Of a stretch of 8,445 nt of DNA, positions 1-5,654 are shown in pieces. The DNA lies in assembly GCA_029778515.1 (NCBI GenBank), contig JAKOQD010000194.1, positions 1-8,445 on the forward strand. Direction: 5' to 3'. A program made the translations under genes and the position numbers. The stretch is from Actinomycetes bacterium. GTDB taxonomy: Bacteria; Actinomycetota; Actinomycetes; Propionibacteriales; Propionibacteriaceae. A model generated the notes under the pieces. The model saw only the letters and a list, made by a program, of their open reading frames with translations, ran no database searches and was not told where the DNA came from. How positions within the stretch are numbered: position 1 is the stretch's first letter; each line of letters opens with the position of its first letter.

Positions 1-35
1 CCACTCGTCGACCAGCTGATCACCTCGCTCAGAAA

Positions 36-73
36 CTGGACATCTGGAGCCGATGTCGGCTGCAACTGTCCAG
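36..73. repeat. Nested inverted repeats upstream of the propeller gene
   Basis: Two overlapping inverted repeats are visible. CTGGACA (36-42) is mirrored by TGTCCAG (67-73), and inside it GACATC (39-44) is mirrored by GATGTC (52-57) around a 7-nt spacer. The two pairings compete for the same left arm, so they cannot both form. The position, about 55-95 nt before the start of the following gene, would suit an operator or a terminator of an upstream gene. Which of these it is cannot be told from the sequence. The rest of bases 1-128 is open in several frames on both strands, and no partial gene can be named there. Confidence 0.3.
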
Positions 74-114
74 CTTGCGGAGGGGCGGACGCTGCGAGAA
101 TGGATGCCTGATCG

Positions 115-122
115 AAAGGTGG
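115..122 (+). promoter_or_regulatory. Ribosome binding site for the propeller gene
   Basis: The purine-rich AAAGGTGG lies 6 nt before the ATG at 129. The reading frame is open leftwards to the window edge, and an upstream TTG at 75 is available. This Shine-Dalgarno-like site is therefore what decides the start at 129. Confidence 0.55.
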
Positions 123-128
123 CGACAG

Positions 129-1007
129 ATGGCCGGACGCGAACTCGCAGCAGGGCAGGTCTGCGAGGTACACACCTACGACCTGCGGACGGCGACCGAT
201 TCGGTGGTGTACGTGGACACCGAGCGGCTGTTCGAGGCACCCAACTGGACACCTGACGACCGGCTCATCCTGAACGGCGACGGCCTGCTCTGGACATTGC
301 CCGCCGACGGCTCCGCTCCCCCGACCGAGATTCCACTAGTGGGCGCCCCTGAGCTGAACAACGATCACGTACTGGCCCCGGACGGCGAGACCATCTACCT
401 ATCCGGCAACGACCGGCACCTCTACGTGGCACCGCTGGCCGGCGGCGAGGCCCGCCGCGTGACTCGCGATCGCGGCAGCCTGATGCACTTCCTGCACGGA
501 GTCAGCCCGGACGGCACCACGCTCGCCTATGTCAACATCGATCCGACCCAGGGCTGGGGCTGCGTCAACCTCCACACCGTTGGCGTCGACGGATCGGATG
601 ATCGCGAGGTGCTGCCCGGCTGGGGCCCGGACGACGGCCCCGAGTACTCAGTCGACGGGGAATGGCTGTACTTCAACACCGAGCGGTTCTCCACGACTCC
701 CGGGCATGCACAGATCGCGCGCGTGCGCCCGGACGGAACCGAGTTCACCCAGCTCACCTTCGATGAGCGCGTGAACTGGTTCCCGCACACCGCCCCGGGC
801 GGCCGGCACTGGGTCTACCTGAGCTTCCCTGCCGGGACTCTCGGACACCCGGCCGACCTGACCGTGCAACTGCGGCTGGTCGTCCGCGACGCCTGGGCGG
901 ACGCGGTCACCGTCGCCGAGCTACCCGGCGGTCAGGGCACCATCAACGTCAACAGTTGGTCGCCGGACGGGACGCGGTTCGCCTACGTGGCGTATCCGTT
1001 CCGCTAG
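129..1007 (+). CDS. WD40/TolB-like beta-propeller protein
   Basis: This is a 292-residue protein with no signal peptide or membrane segment, so it is probably cytoplasmic. It contains repeated propeller-strand motifs of the PD40/TolB type (x-PDG-xx-hYh): APDGETIYLSG near residues 83-93, SPDGTTLAYVN near 126-136, SVDGEWLYFNT near 174-184, a degenerate TAPGGRHWVYLS near 221-232, and SPDGTRFAYVAY near 278-289. These blades follow the pattern of TolB C-terminal propellers and of the small YidR-like proteins found in many bacteria. The length suits a stand-alone propeller without the TolB N-terminal domain or a peptidase domain. Such proteins usually act as binding scaffolds; no catalytic motif is seen and the ligand is unknown. 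The ATG at 129 was chosen for its well-spaced AAAGGTGG. The frame stays open to base 3, so a longer product or fusion is formally possible, but the upstream residues are Arg/Cys-rich and do not resemble a propeller. The next gene on the same strand begins 389 bp downstream, past a pseudogene, so there is no operon. Confidence 0.85.
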   Translation: MAGRELAAGQVCEVHTYDLRTATDSVVYVDTERLFEAPNWTPDDRLILNGDGLLWTLPADGSAPPTEIPLVGAPELNNDHVLAPDGETIYLSGNDRHLYVAPLAGGEARRVTRDRGSLMHFLHGVSPDGTTLAYVNIDPTQGWGCVNLHTVGVDGSDDREVLPGWGPDDGPEYSVDGEWLYFNTERFSTTPGHAQIARVRPDGTEFTQLTFDERVNWFPHTAPGGRHWVYLSFPAGTLGHPADLTVQLRLVVRDAWADAVTVAELPGGQGTINVNSWSPDGTRFAYVAYPFR

Positions 1008-1014
1008 GCCCCTA

Positions 1015-1335
1015 GGATCAGTCTCGACCTTCCCAGCGGGCTTGGGCACGGGCGTGATCCGGTCGGCCAACTCGACATGGACGGACGCGCGGGCGCGGAT
1101 GTCCCGCGAGGACGCGCCCACGCGCACTTTGAATTCACCGGCTTCCACCCTCGGACTGGATGCCACGCACCAGCGCGGCGGCCGCCTTGCCGGAGAGCAG
1201 CGGGTCTTCGGAGAAGTACTCGAAGTTGCGTCCGCCGGCCGGATGGCGCTTGAGGTTCAGGCCCGGTCCGAGCAGCACCCCGACGTTCTCGGGGCCGCTT
1301 TCGCGGGCCTTGCCTGGATCCAGGCTGAGCCGGTC
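1015..1335 (-). pseudogene. Remnant of a family GH3 beta-glucosidase with internal deletion
   Basis: Reading the minus strand from about 1329 to 1149 gives a stretch matching the GH3 N-terminal (TIM-barrel) domain: [15 protein letters not shown], then [16 protein letters not shown], then [10 protein letters not shown]. This is the classic core preceding the KHFAANNQE region of beta-glucosidases. In an intact enzyme several hundred residues would follow. Here, within a few bases around 1148-1152, the frame changes and the sequence reads [19 protein letters not shown] (about 1148-1090), the hallmark of the GH3 C-terminal Fn3-like domain. The first frame stops at 1135-1137; the second runs on without a clear native stop. 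The relic thus lacks its start, the catalytic nucleophile (SDW region) and the whole alpha/beta sandwich domain, and cannot encode a working enzyme. About 60 N-domain residues and about 45 C-terminal residues survive out of a usual 750-800. Its left end abuts the stop of the propeller gene, and its right end gives way to the upstream region of the ThrE-like gene. The identification rests on recognised motifs, not on an alignment. Confidence 0.8.
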
Positions 1336-1382
1336 GCATCCCGTCCACCGTTCGAACGTCGGAGACCGCCCATCAACCCGCG

Positions 1383-1388
1383 TAGGCT
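1383..1388 (+). promoter_or_regulatory. Possible -10 element for a leaderless ThrE-like transcript
   Basis: TAGGCT fits the actinobacterial -10 pattern TAnnnT. It ends 8 nt before the GTG at 1397, the spacing expected if transcription starts at the start codon itself. No Shine-Dalgarno sequence precedes this GTG, which agrees with leaderless translation. No good -35 hexamer is seen at 16-19 nt. Confidence 0.3.
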
Positions 1389-1396
1389 TGGCGCAC

Positions 1397-2746
1397 GTGG
1401 CTGACACCCGGGAACCGACCTTCGACGAGCACTTCCATGAGGACGCCCTGGAGCCCAAGCACCTGGTCCGGCGAGCGAACGTGGTGCTGCGGGCCGGCAT
1501 CCTGATGCTCGGCGCCGGCACCTCCGGGCTGCGGGTACGCGAAGTGATGCAGGCGGTCGCCCGGACGGTCGGCATCGGCAACATCAGAGCACAGGTCACG
1601 TTCACCGACATCGTGCTGACCGTGCAGCGACGCGGCACTTTCCGCACGCAGGTGGGCGAGGTCCGCAAGCCGGGCGTCAACGCCCACCGCATCGACCTGA
1701 TGCAGCGCCTCGGCCAAAACCTTCCCGAGCGGGCCACCGTCGCCGAAGTTGACGCGATGCTCGACGACATCGAGCACACCCCGCGGCTCTATCCGGCGTG
1801 GGCGCTGATCCTGCTGGTCGCGCTGGCGTGCGGCTCGGTCACCATACTCGGCAACGGCGGCTGGCGCGAGGTGCTGGCGGTGCTGCCGGCGTCCGCACTC
1901 GCCTACTGGTTGCACCGGACGCTGACCGGCCTGCAACTCAACCATCTCGCCGTCGTGCTCACCTCCGCCGCCACGGCCACCGGCCTTTATGCCGTGTTCA
2001 CCAGGGGCCTCGATCTCGCCCTCGGCAGCCCCAGCCCGCGCATGGCCGCCGGATTGATCTGTGCGGCCATCTTCCTGATTCCCGGTTTCCCGCTGGTCAC
2101 CGCCGGTCTCGACCTCACCCGAATCGACCTGCTGGCCGGAGTGCCGCGGTTGTTCTACGCCGCGATGGTGCTGCTGTCGATCACGATCGGGGTATGGCTG
2201 GTGGTCACCCCCACCGGGGTTTCACCGGACGCCGTCCCGCCACTCGCGATCCAGCCGGCGCTGCTCTGGCCGGTGCAACTGGCCGCCAGCTTCTTCGCGG
2301 TCTTCGGTTGGGCGACGATGTTCAACTCGCCGCTGTCGGCCGCGGTCATGTCCGGGGTGGTGGCGCTGCTGGGCAACATCCCGCGCCTCCTGCTGCTGCA
2401 GAACGGCGTGAAGGCCCACATCGCCACCTTCGTGTGCTGCTTCGTGATGGGCCTGCTGTGCGCGCTCGCCGCTCGGCTGTTCGACCTCAACAAGATCATC
2501 ATGACCGTGCCCACGGTGCTGGTCGCGATCCCCGGCGCCTCCGCCCTGCGGGCGCTGATCTACTTCGATCAGGCCGACGTTGTGTCCGCGCTGCAGCAGG
2601 GCGTCGCGACAGTGCTCGCGGTAATCGCCATGGTGGCCGGACTGTCCGGTGCCCGCATGCTGACCGACCCGGAGTGGGCGTTCACGACCGACGATCCGCC
2701 CGGCACCGCCTGGCACCTGGTGCAGCGGCTATTCCGGCGCAGCTGA
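1397..2746 (+). CDS. ThrE-family threonine/serine exporter
   Basis: This is a 449-residue integral membrane protein of the ThrE family, which in Corynebacterium glutamicum exports L-threonine and L-serine using the proton gradient. Both halves of the fused form are present. The N-terminal DUF1212-type part has the signature region [20 protein letters not shown] (residues about 30-49), followed by QAVARTVGI and a soluble segment to about residue 130; membrane helices start near 133. The C-terminal ThrE_2-like part occupies about 285-418. Roughly ten hydrophobic segments can be drawn (about 133-151, 156-172, 183-201, 215-235, 252-271, 286-306, 312-332, 341-361, 368-386 and 398-418). The family motif [13 protein letters not shown] lies near 228-240, and a related [12 protein letters not shown] near 376-387. 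The usual family length is 400-500. The start is the GTG at 1397: the frame upstream of it overlaps the GH3 relic and is not ThrE-like. No Shine-Dalgarno is seen. The gene converges with the following hydrolase gene across only 29 bp. Substrate identity is inferred from the family, which also has members of unknown substrate. Confidence 0.87.
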   Translation: MADTREPTFDEHFHEDALEPKHLVRRANVVLRAGILMLGAGTSGLRVREVMQAVARTVGIGNIRAQVTFTDIVLTVQRRGTFRTQVGEVRKPGVNAHRIDLMQRLGQNLPERATVAEVDAMLDDIEHTPRLYPAWALILLVALACGSVTILGNGGWREVLAVLPASALAYWLHRTLTGLQLNHLAVVLTSAATATGLYAVFTRGLDLALGSPSPRMAAGLICAAIFLIPGFPLVTAGLDLTRIDLLAGVPRLFYAAMVLLSITIGVWLVVTPTGVSPDAVPPLAIQPALLWPVQLAASFFAVFGWATMFNSPLSAAVMSGVVALLGNIPRLLLLQNGVKAHIATFVCCFVMGLLCALAARLFDLNKIIMTVPTVLVAIPGASALRALIYFDQADVVSALQQGVATVLAVIAMVAGLSGARMLTDPEWAFTTDDPPGTAWHLVQRLFRRS

Positions 2747-2775
2747 GCCTCGCCGTTCACGCGTCGGGGACCAAC

Positions 2776-3438
2776 TCACCAGCCGCGAGCTTCCCACTCG
2801 GCCAGGTGCGGACGCTCGCTGGAGAGCGTGGTCGCCGCGCCGTGGCCGGGGTGCACGATCGAGTCTCCGCGGTAGACCTCGAAGATGCGCTGGACCACGT
2901 CCGAGAACAGGCTGTTGAACCGCTCCGCATCCCGGTTGGTGTTGCCCACGCCGCCGGGGAACAGCGAGTCGCCGGTGAACACGTGCGTCTGCTGGTCGGG
3001 CTCGCTGTACGCCACCGCGACCGAGCCGGGCGTGTGTCCGCGCAAACCGATCACTTGCAGTTCCAGGTCGCCGAGCGCGATGGCGTCGCCGTGTTCCAGA
3101 CGCCGCGCGATCGGGACGCCGGTGGCTGCCGTGATCGCGCCGGCGTCCGCTGCCCCGGCAAGCGTCTGCGCCTCGGGGTGAGCGGACGCGACCGCGGCCA
3201 ACGCCCCGAGGTGGTCGTGGTGGGAGTGCGTGGTCAGGATCAGTTCGAGCCGCGGCGGTACGTCCGCGTCCCCCGCAGCGGACGCGAGTAGATCCGCGAT
3301 CGCGTCCGGCTCGTTGGCAGCGTCGATCAACAACTGACGACCGCCCGTGCGGGTGGTGAGTAGATAGACGTTGTTGTCCATACTCGACACCGAAATCCGG
3401 CGAATCGTGAGCCGGGATTGCTCGATCAGTTCACTCAT
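2776..3438 (-). CDS. Glyoxalase-II-like MBL-fold metallo-hydrolase
   Basis: This is a 220-residue cytoplasmic enzyme of the metallo-beta-lactamase fold. The complete dinuclear metal site of the glyoxalase II branch is visible: HSHHDH gives His71, His73, Asp75 and His76; GHTPGS supplies His135; TGDSLF supplies Asp157; PGHG supplies His199. Family members hydrolyse thioesters such as S-lactoylglutathione, or the corresponding thiol adducts. In an actinomycete a mycothiol- or other thiol-linked substrate would be an attractive guess, but nothing in the sequence proves it. The length matches compact 200-230-residue family members. The ATG at 3438 gives the natural N-terminus MSELIEQSRLTI; a GTG 39 nt further upstream (3477) is in frame, but its only purine run (GGAAAG) touches the start codon. 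No Shine-Dalgarno precedes 3438, so a leaderless or weakly initiated message is likely. It diverges from the coiled-coil gene and converges with the exporter gene. Confidence 0.88.
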   Translation of the reverse strand: MSELIEQSRLTIRRISVSSMDNNVYLLTTRTGGRQLLIDAANEPDAIADLLASAAGDADVPPRLELILTTHSHHDHLGALAAVASAHPEAQTLAGAADAGAITAATGVPIARRLEHGDAIALGDLELQVIGLRGHTPGSVAVAYSEPDQQTHVFTGDSLFPGGVGNTNRDAERFNSLFSDVVQRIFEVYRGDSIVHPGHGAATTLSSERPHLAEWEARGW

Positions 3439-3439
3439 G

Positions 3440-3455
3440 GTGTGCCAAGTGTGCC
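3440..3455. repeat. Short direct repeat abutting the hydrolase start
   Basis: GTGTGCC occurs at 3440-3446 and again at 3449-3455 with a 9-bp period, one base upstream of the hydrolase ATG on the other strand. It lies where a leaderless transcript would begin or where a repressor could sit. It is short enough to be chance. Confidence 0.2.
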
Positions 3456-3521
3456 CGTATGGACCAGTCGCGAGCACCTTTCCGCGAACGGGGGGCGGCG
3501 GTGTGGAGCATGCTTGACCAG

Positions 3522-3528
3522 AAGGAGG
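3522..3528 (+). promoter_or_regulatory. Strong ribosome binding site for the coiled-coil gene
   Basis: AAGGAGG is a near-perfect Shine-Dalgarno sequence 6 nt before the ATG at 3535. It fixes this start over in-frame codons further upstream, such as the one at 3418, which lie inside the divergent hydrolase gene. Confidence 0.85.
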
Positions 3529-3534
3529 TGGCCG

Positions 3535-5079
3535 ATGCCGACAGTGCCAGCCAACGAGGATTCGCGGCGCGAGCTTGCGTCCACGGTGAAGCGGCTCCGC
3601 GTCGCGGTCACCTCGGACCCGTCGCGGACGGCGGAACTGGCGGACGCGATGGTCGCCCTGAACGCGACCAGACTCCAGGCGTGGGCCTTCTCCGAGGCGG
3701 CCGCGGACGCACCGGACGCCGTCGTGCAGGCGGCCCGCATCCTGGCCCAGGGCGGCGCGTCCGGTCCGTACACCTCGCTACCGGACGGCGTCCGCTTCTT
3801 CACTGCGTCGGCACAGCTCGCTGCCGTCCAGGGGTTCCTCGGGCTGGCGGAGGCCGCCGCCCGCACGCTTGACGGGCTGGACGCGTGGCGCAACCAGCTG
3901 GGCCGACTCCCGCTGGTCGATCACCTGAGCGCCGCTGCTGTGGTCTGGTCGCTGCTCGCTCGGGCGCGGGCCTACGTCGACGACCCAGCGCTGGCGAACG
4001 CTTATGCGGACGCCGCCAGCGCGTGGCGATTCGTTACCCCGATGCCGGCAGCGCAGACCATCGCCGTGCACCTGACCGCGGCCGACTGCCGCTGGGCCGG
4101 CGGCCATCCCGACCAGGCGCTGGCGCAACACCGGCTGGCGCTGACCGCGCACGAGTCGCTGTTGGCCGAATTGCCGGCACGACCGCGTCCGGCACTGGTG
4201 GCGACCGCTGCCGCCACCGCGGCCGCGACCTACGAACCGTATGCGTCGCGGCTGGAGTCGGCCGGCCAGGTCGATTTCGCGCTGGGCGTGCGCCGCGCCC
4301 ACCTCGCCCTCCTGGACCGTCTGGGTGCCGAGCACGCCGAAGGCCAACGTTGGCTGGCGGCTGCCCTGCGCCGGGCTGGGCGCGCCGCTGAAGCGGACGA
4401 GTTCGCGTCCGCCGACGGGGTCGCCACGGCCCCGCCAACACCAGGCCGGCCGGTGACGTGGACGCGGCTCGATGCGTCCGCTGAGCTCAGCAATCGCGAT
4501 CTGACCAGCGGCTATGCCGCGTCCGAGCGTGCGGCCCAGGAGTCCACCCAGACCGCTGCAACCGCGCGACGGGACGCCGAAGCCGCGGAAACCCGCCATC
4601 GTGATCAAGCTGCCGAACGCGCCCGACAGCTCGCAGAGGACGAACTGGCCGCGGCGACCGCGGCTGCGCGAGCGGCTCAGCAGGAGGCAGCCGCCCGCCA
4701 GGAGCGGGAACGGACGGAAGCCGCCGCAGCGGCCGAGCGTAGGGCCAAGGCGGAGAGGGCCGCCCGGCAGGCCGCCGAACAGCACCGACAGCAGGCCGAA
4801 CTTCAGGCGCGCCTGGCCGCGCGGGCAGCGGCCGAAGTGCAGGACGAGCTGACCCTGGCCCGCTCCGCGGCAAACGCCGCGGCCGAATCCCCGGCCGACC
4901 GAGCCCACAACCTGGACCGGCTGGCCGGGTTGCTGCGTCCGCTGACCGCGCTGGAGGCATACCGGGACGAACTCGCCACGACGCTGGAAGCGCTGGTCGG
5001 GCTGCGCTGGCAACTCGGCGAAGCGGACGCGTCCCGCGAGGCGGCCCGGGAACTGAAGGCGCTCACCGGGTCGCGCTGA
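3535..5079 (+). CDS. Uncharacterised protein with helical N-terminal half and long coiled coil
   Basis: This is a 514-residue protein I cannot assign to a named family. Residues 1 to about 295 are almost entirely helical and Ala/Leu-rich. They contain TPR-like pairs of helices (for example around 137-165, 185-212 and 243-290, the last with LRRAGRAAEADEF), recalling the helical repeats of actinobacterial scaffold or signalling proteins. Residues about 296-325 form a Pro/Thr/Ser-containing linker. Residues about 328-447 are a continuous Ala/Glu/Arg/Gln-rich stretch with heptad character (such as EAAARQERERTEAAAAAERR) that should form a long coiled coil or single helix, similar in composition to TolA or colicin linkers. 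A final helical segment at 455-512 resumes the TPR-like composition (LDRLAGLLRPLTALEAYRDEL). There is no signal peptide, membrane span or catalytic motif, so a cytoplasmic scaffold or adaptor is the simplest reading. The start is fixed by AAGGAGG, and a strong hairpin lies 4 nt after the stop. The Ala-rich helix is easily mistaken for homology in searches, so family claims based on it alone should be distrusted. Confidence 0.85.
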   Translation: MPTVPANEDSRRELASTVKRLRVAVTSDPSRTAELADAMVALNATRLQAWAFSEAAADAPDAVVQAARILAQGGASGPYTSLPDGVRFFTASAQLAAVQGFLGLAEAAARTLDGLDAWRNQLGRLPLVDHLSAAAVVWSLLARARAYVDDPALANAYADAASAWRFVTPMPAAQTIAVHLTAADCRWAGGHPDQALAQHRLALTAHESLLAELPARPRPALVATAAATAAATYEPYASRLESAGQVDFALGVRRAHLALLDRLGAEHAEGQRWLAAALRRAGRAAEADEFASADGVATAPPTPGRPVTWTRLDASAELSNRDLTSGYAASERAAQESTQTAATARRDAEAAETRHRDQAAERARQLAEDELAAATAAARAAQQEAAARQERERTEAAAAAERRAKAERAARQAAEQHRQQAELQARLAARAAAEVQDELTLARSAANAAAESPADRAHNLDRLAGLLRPLTALEAYRDELATTLEALVGLRWQLGEADASREAARELKALTGSR

Positions 5080-5082
5080 CGA

Positions 5083-5112
5083 GCTGGCATGGCAGGCTGG
5101 GCGCATGCCAGC
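5083..5112 (+). terminator. Stem-loop terminator after the coiled-coil gene
   Basis: GCTGGCATG (5083-5091) pairs perfectly with CATGCCAGC (5104-5112), giving a 9-bp stem with a 12-nt loop, 4 nt after the stop codon. No T-run follows, which is common for intrinsic terminators in GC-rich actinomycetes. An alternative 6-bp hairpin, GGCTGG (5095-5100) with CCAGCC (5108-5113), uses the same right arm and cannot coexist with the first. Confidence 0.65.
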
Positions 5113-5114
5113 CA

Positions 5115-5152
5115 AGGCCACGTCATCCCATTGTCCACAGGCCACGTCATCC
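5115..5152. repeat. 14-bp direct repeat upstream of the lipoprotein gene
   Basis: AGGCCACGTCATCC occurs identically at 5115-5128 and 5139-5152, a 24-bp period separated by 10 bp of unrelated sequence. The pair lies between the terminator hairpin of the preceding gene and the start of the lipoprotein gene at 5210. It therefore sits where binding sites for a regulator acting on two nearby DNA faces would be expected. It could also be a chance local duplication, but the 10-bp spacer is not duplicated. Confidence 0.65.
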
Positions 5153-5163
5153 GGGCGTTGGCC

Positions 5164-5190
5164 GGGATCTCGAACCGTCCGAGCTCGTAC
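5164..5190 (+). promoter_or_regulatory. Possible ECF-type promoter for the lipoprotein gene
   Basis: GGGATC (5164-5169) and CGTAC (5186-5190) are separated by 16 bp. This loosely resembles the GGGAAC/CGTT pattern of actinobacterial extracytoplasmic-function sigma factors. A TACGCT at 5188-5193 is an alternative housekeeping -10, but without a matching -35. Either would start transcription just upstream of the ribosome binding site at 5200, and the 14-bp direct repeats would lie immediately upstream. These are weak matches. Confidence 0.25.
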
Positions 5191-5199
5191 GCTTGACCC

Positions 5200-5205
5200 A
5201 GGAGG
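5200..5205 (+). promoter_or_regulatory. Ribosome binding site for the lipoprotein gene
   Basis: AGGAGG ends 4 nt before the ATG at 5210. It selects this start over an in-frame ATG at 5105, which lies inside the terminator hairpin and would place the signal peptide internally. Confidence 0.8.
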
Positions 5206-5209
5206 CGAC

Positions 5210-5599
5210 ATGGTCCGGGCTGCGCTGGTCAGCACGATGGCAGTGCTGCTGTGCGGCTGCGCGAGCCGAGGCGAGATGGGCGAAAGACCACCACTGCAGA
5301 CCATGTCCCCGCTGCCGTCGGTGACGCCGAGCGCCGGGACGGTCGCCACCCCGTCCCCACAGCAGTGGGACGCGATCCTCGCTGATCTGGCCGCCCGTCA
5401 GGTTCCGACGACGGACGTCCGGGTGGTGACTTCGCGCCGGGTCACCTGGAATGACGGTTCCCTGGGCTGTCCCAAGCCCGGCCAGCTGTACACCCAGGCT
5501 CAGGTGCCCGGCATGCAGGTGGTCGTCAGCGTGGCCGGAGTCGAATACGACTACCGCTTCGGACGCTCGGGCGAGCCGAGGCTCTGCCGGCCGGCCTGA
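5210..5599 (+). CDS. Small putative lipoprotein with a WNDGSLGCP domain
   Basis: This is a 129-residue precursor. The N-terminus has an Arg at position 3, a hydrophobic stretch (residues 4-14) and LCGC, giving a probable lipid-modified Cys17; Cys at position 15 is unusual within a lipobox but tolerable. A Pro/Ser/Thr-rich tether (about 27-52) leads to a compact domain (about 53-126). That domain contains DVRVVTSRRVTWNDGSLGCP, the PG-x-x-YTQ-x-x-x-PG segment near 90-101, VVVSVAGVEYDYRFG, and a closing LC near 125-126. I recognise this WNDGSLGCP...YTQ...PG...YDYR...LC arrangement as recurring in short exported proteins of actinobacteria and cyanobacteria. No function is known to me. Cys87 and Cys126 probably form a disulfide outside the membrane. 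It is a single-gene unit: the preceding gene ends in a hairpin, and the protease gene beyond is convergent. Confidence 0.8.
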   Translation: MVRAALVSTMAVLLCGCASRGEMGERPPLQTMSPLPSVTPSAGTVATPSPQQWDAILADLAARQVPTTDVRVVTSRRVTWNDGSLGCPKPGQLYTQAQVPGMQVVVSVAGVEYDYRFGRSGEPRLCRPA

Positions 5600-5616
5600 G
5601 CCACCGCCCCTTCGTC

Positions 5617-5654
5617 GGGCTCGGGGAGCGTGGGTGGGCTCGGGGAGCGTGGGT
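5617..5654. repeat. Perfect 19-bp tandem duplication between convergent genes
   Basis: A 19-bp unit beginning GGGCTCGGGG and ending GCGTGGGT occurs at 5617-5635 and, without any gap, again at 5636-5654. Its last base is the first base of the complement of the protease stop codon (TCA at 5654-5656). It fills most of the 54-bp gap between the lipoprotein and protease genes. A 5-bp pairing of GAGCC (5598-5602) with GGCTC (5618-5622) uses the first copy and could form a weak hairpin. Confidence 0.85.

Larger units (their letters stand above)
3439..3534. other. Divergent intergenic region
   Basis: These 96 bp separate the starts of the hydrolase (minus) and the coiled-coil protein (plus) and must hold the promoters of both, unless these lie inside the coding regions. 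I could not identify convincing -35/-10 pairs on either strand. The only visible features are the short direct repeat next to the hydrolase start and a G-run at 3490-3495. Confidence 0.5.

Noticed and set aside
1..111. 3' end of an upstream plus-strand gene (frame ending with TGA at 109-111)
   Set aside because: Only 36 codons are visible, with no recognisable motif, and other frames are equally open.
3..128. Extension of the propeller gene to the left window edge
   Set aside because: The frame is open, but the residues are Arg/Cys-rich and unlike a propeller, and a well-spaced ribosome binding site precedes the ATG at 129. It cannot be fully excluded without upstream sequence.
1135..1779. 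Long minus-strand reading frame overlapping the exporter
   Set aside because: Only its last part, below about 1330, resembles a real protein (GH3 relic). The rest is the antisense shadow of the ThrE-like gene, with Arg/Ser/Thr-rich composition.
2747..2775. Bidirectional terminator between the exporter and hydrolase genes
   Set aside because: No inverted repeat of useful length is present in the 29-bp gap.
1798..3291. 497-residue plus-strand frame spanning the exporter and hydrolase genes
   Set aside because: It is Arg/Ala/Gly-rich nonsense crossing two well-supported genes in other frames.
3778..5349. 523-residue minus-strand reading frame antisense to the coiled-coil gene
   Set aside because: Its composition is Gly/Arg/Gln-rich without domains, while the plus strand has a perfect Shine-Dalgarno, a plausible helical protein and a terminator. 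High GC content routinely leaves such antisense frames open.
3535..5599. A two-gene envelope system made of the coiled-coil protein and the lipoprotein
   Set aside because: A strong hairpin, a 130-bp gap with its own candidate control sites and a separate ribosome binding site separate them. Nothing links their functions.
5617..5654. Attachment site or insertion-sequence target duplication
   Set aside because: The two copies abut with nothing between them, and no integrase, transposase or tRNA gene is nearby.
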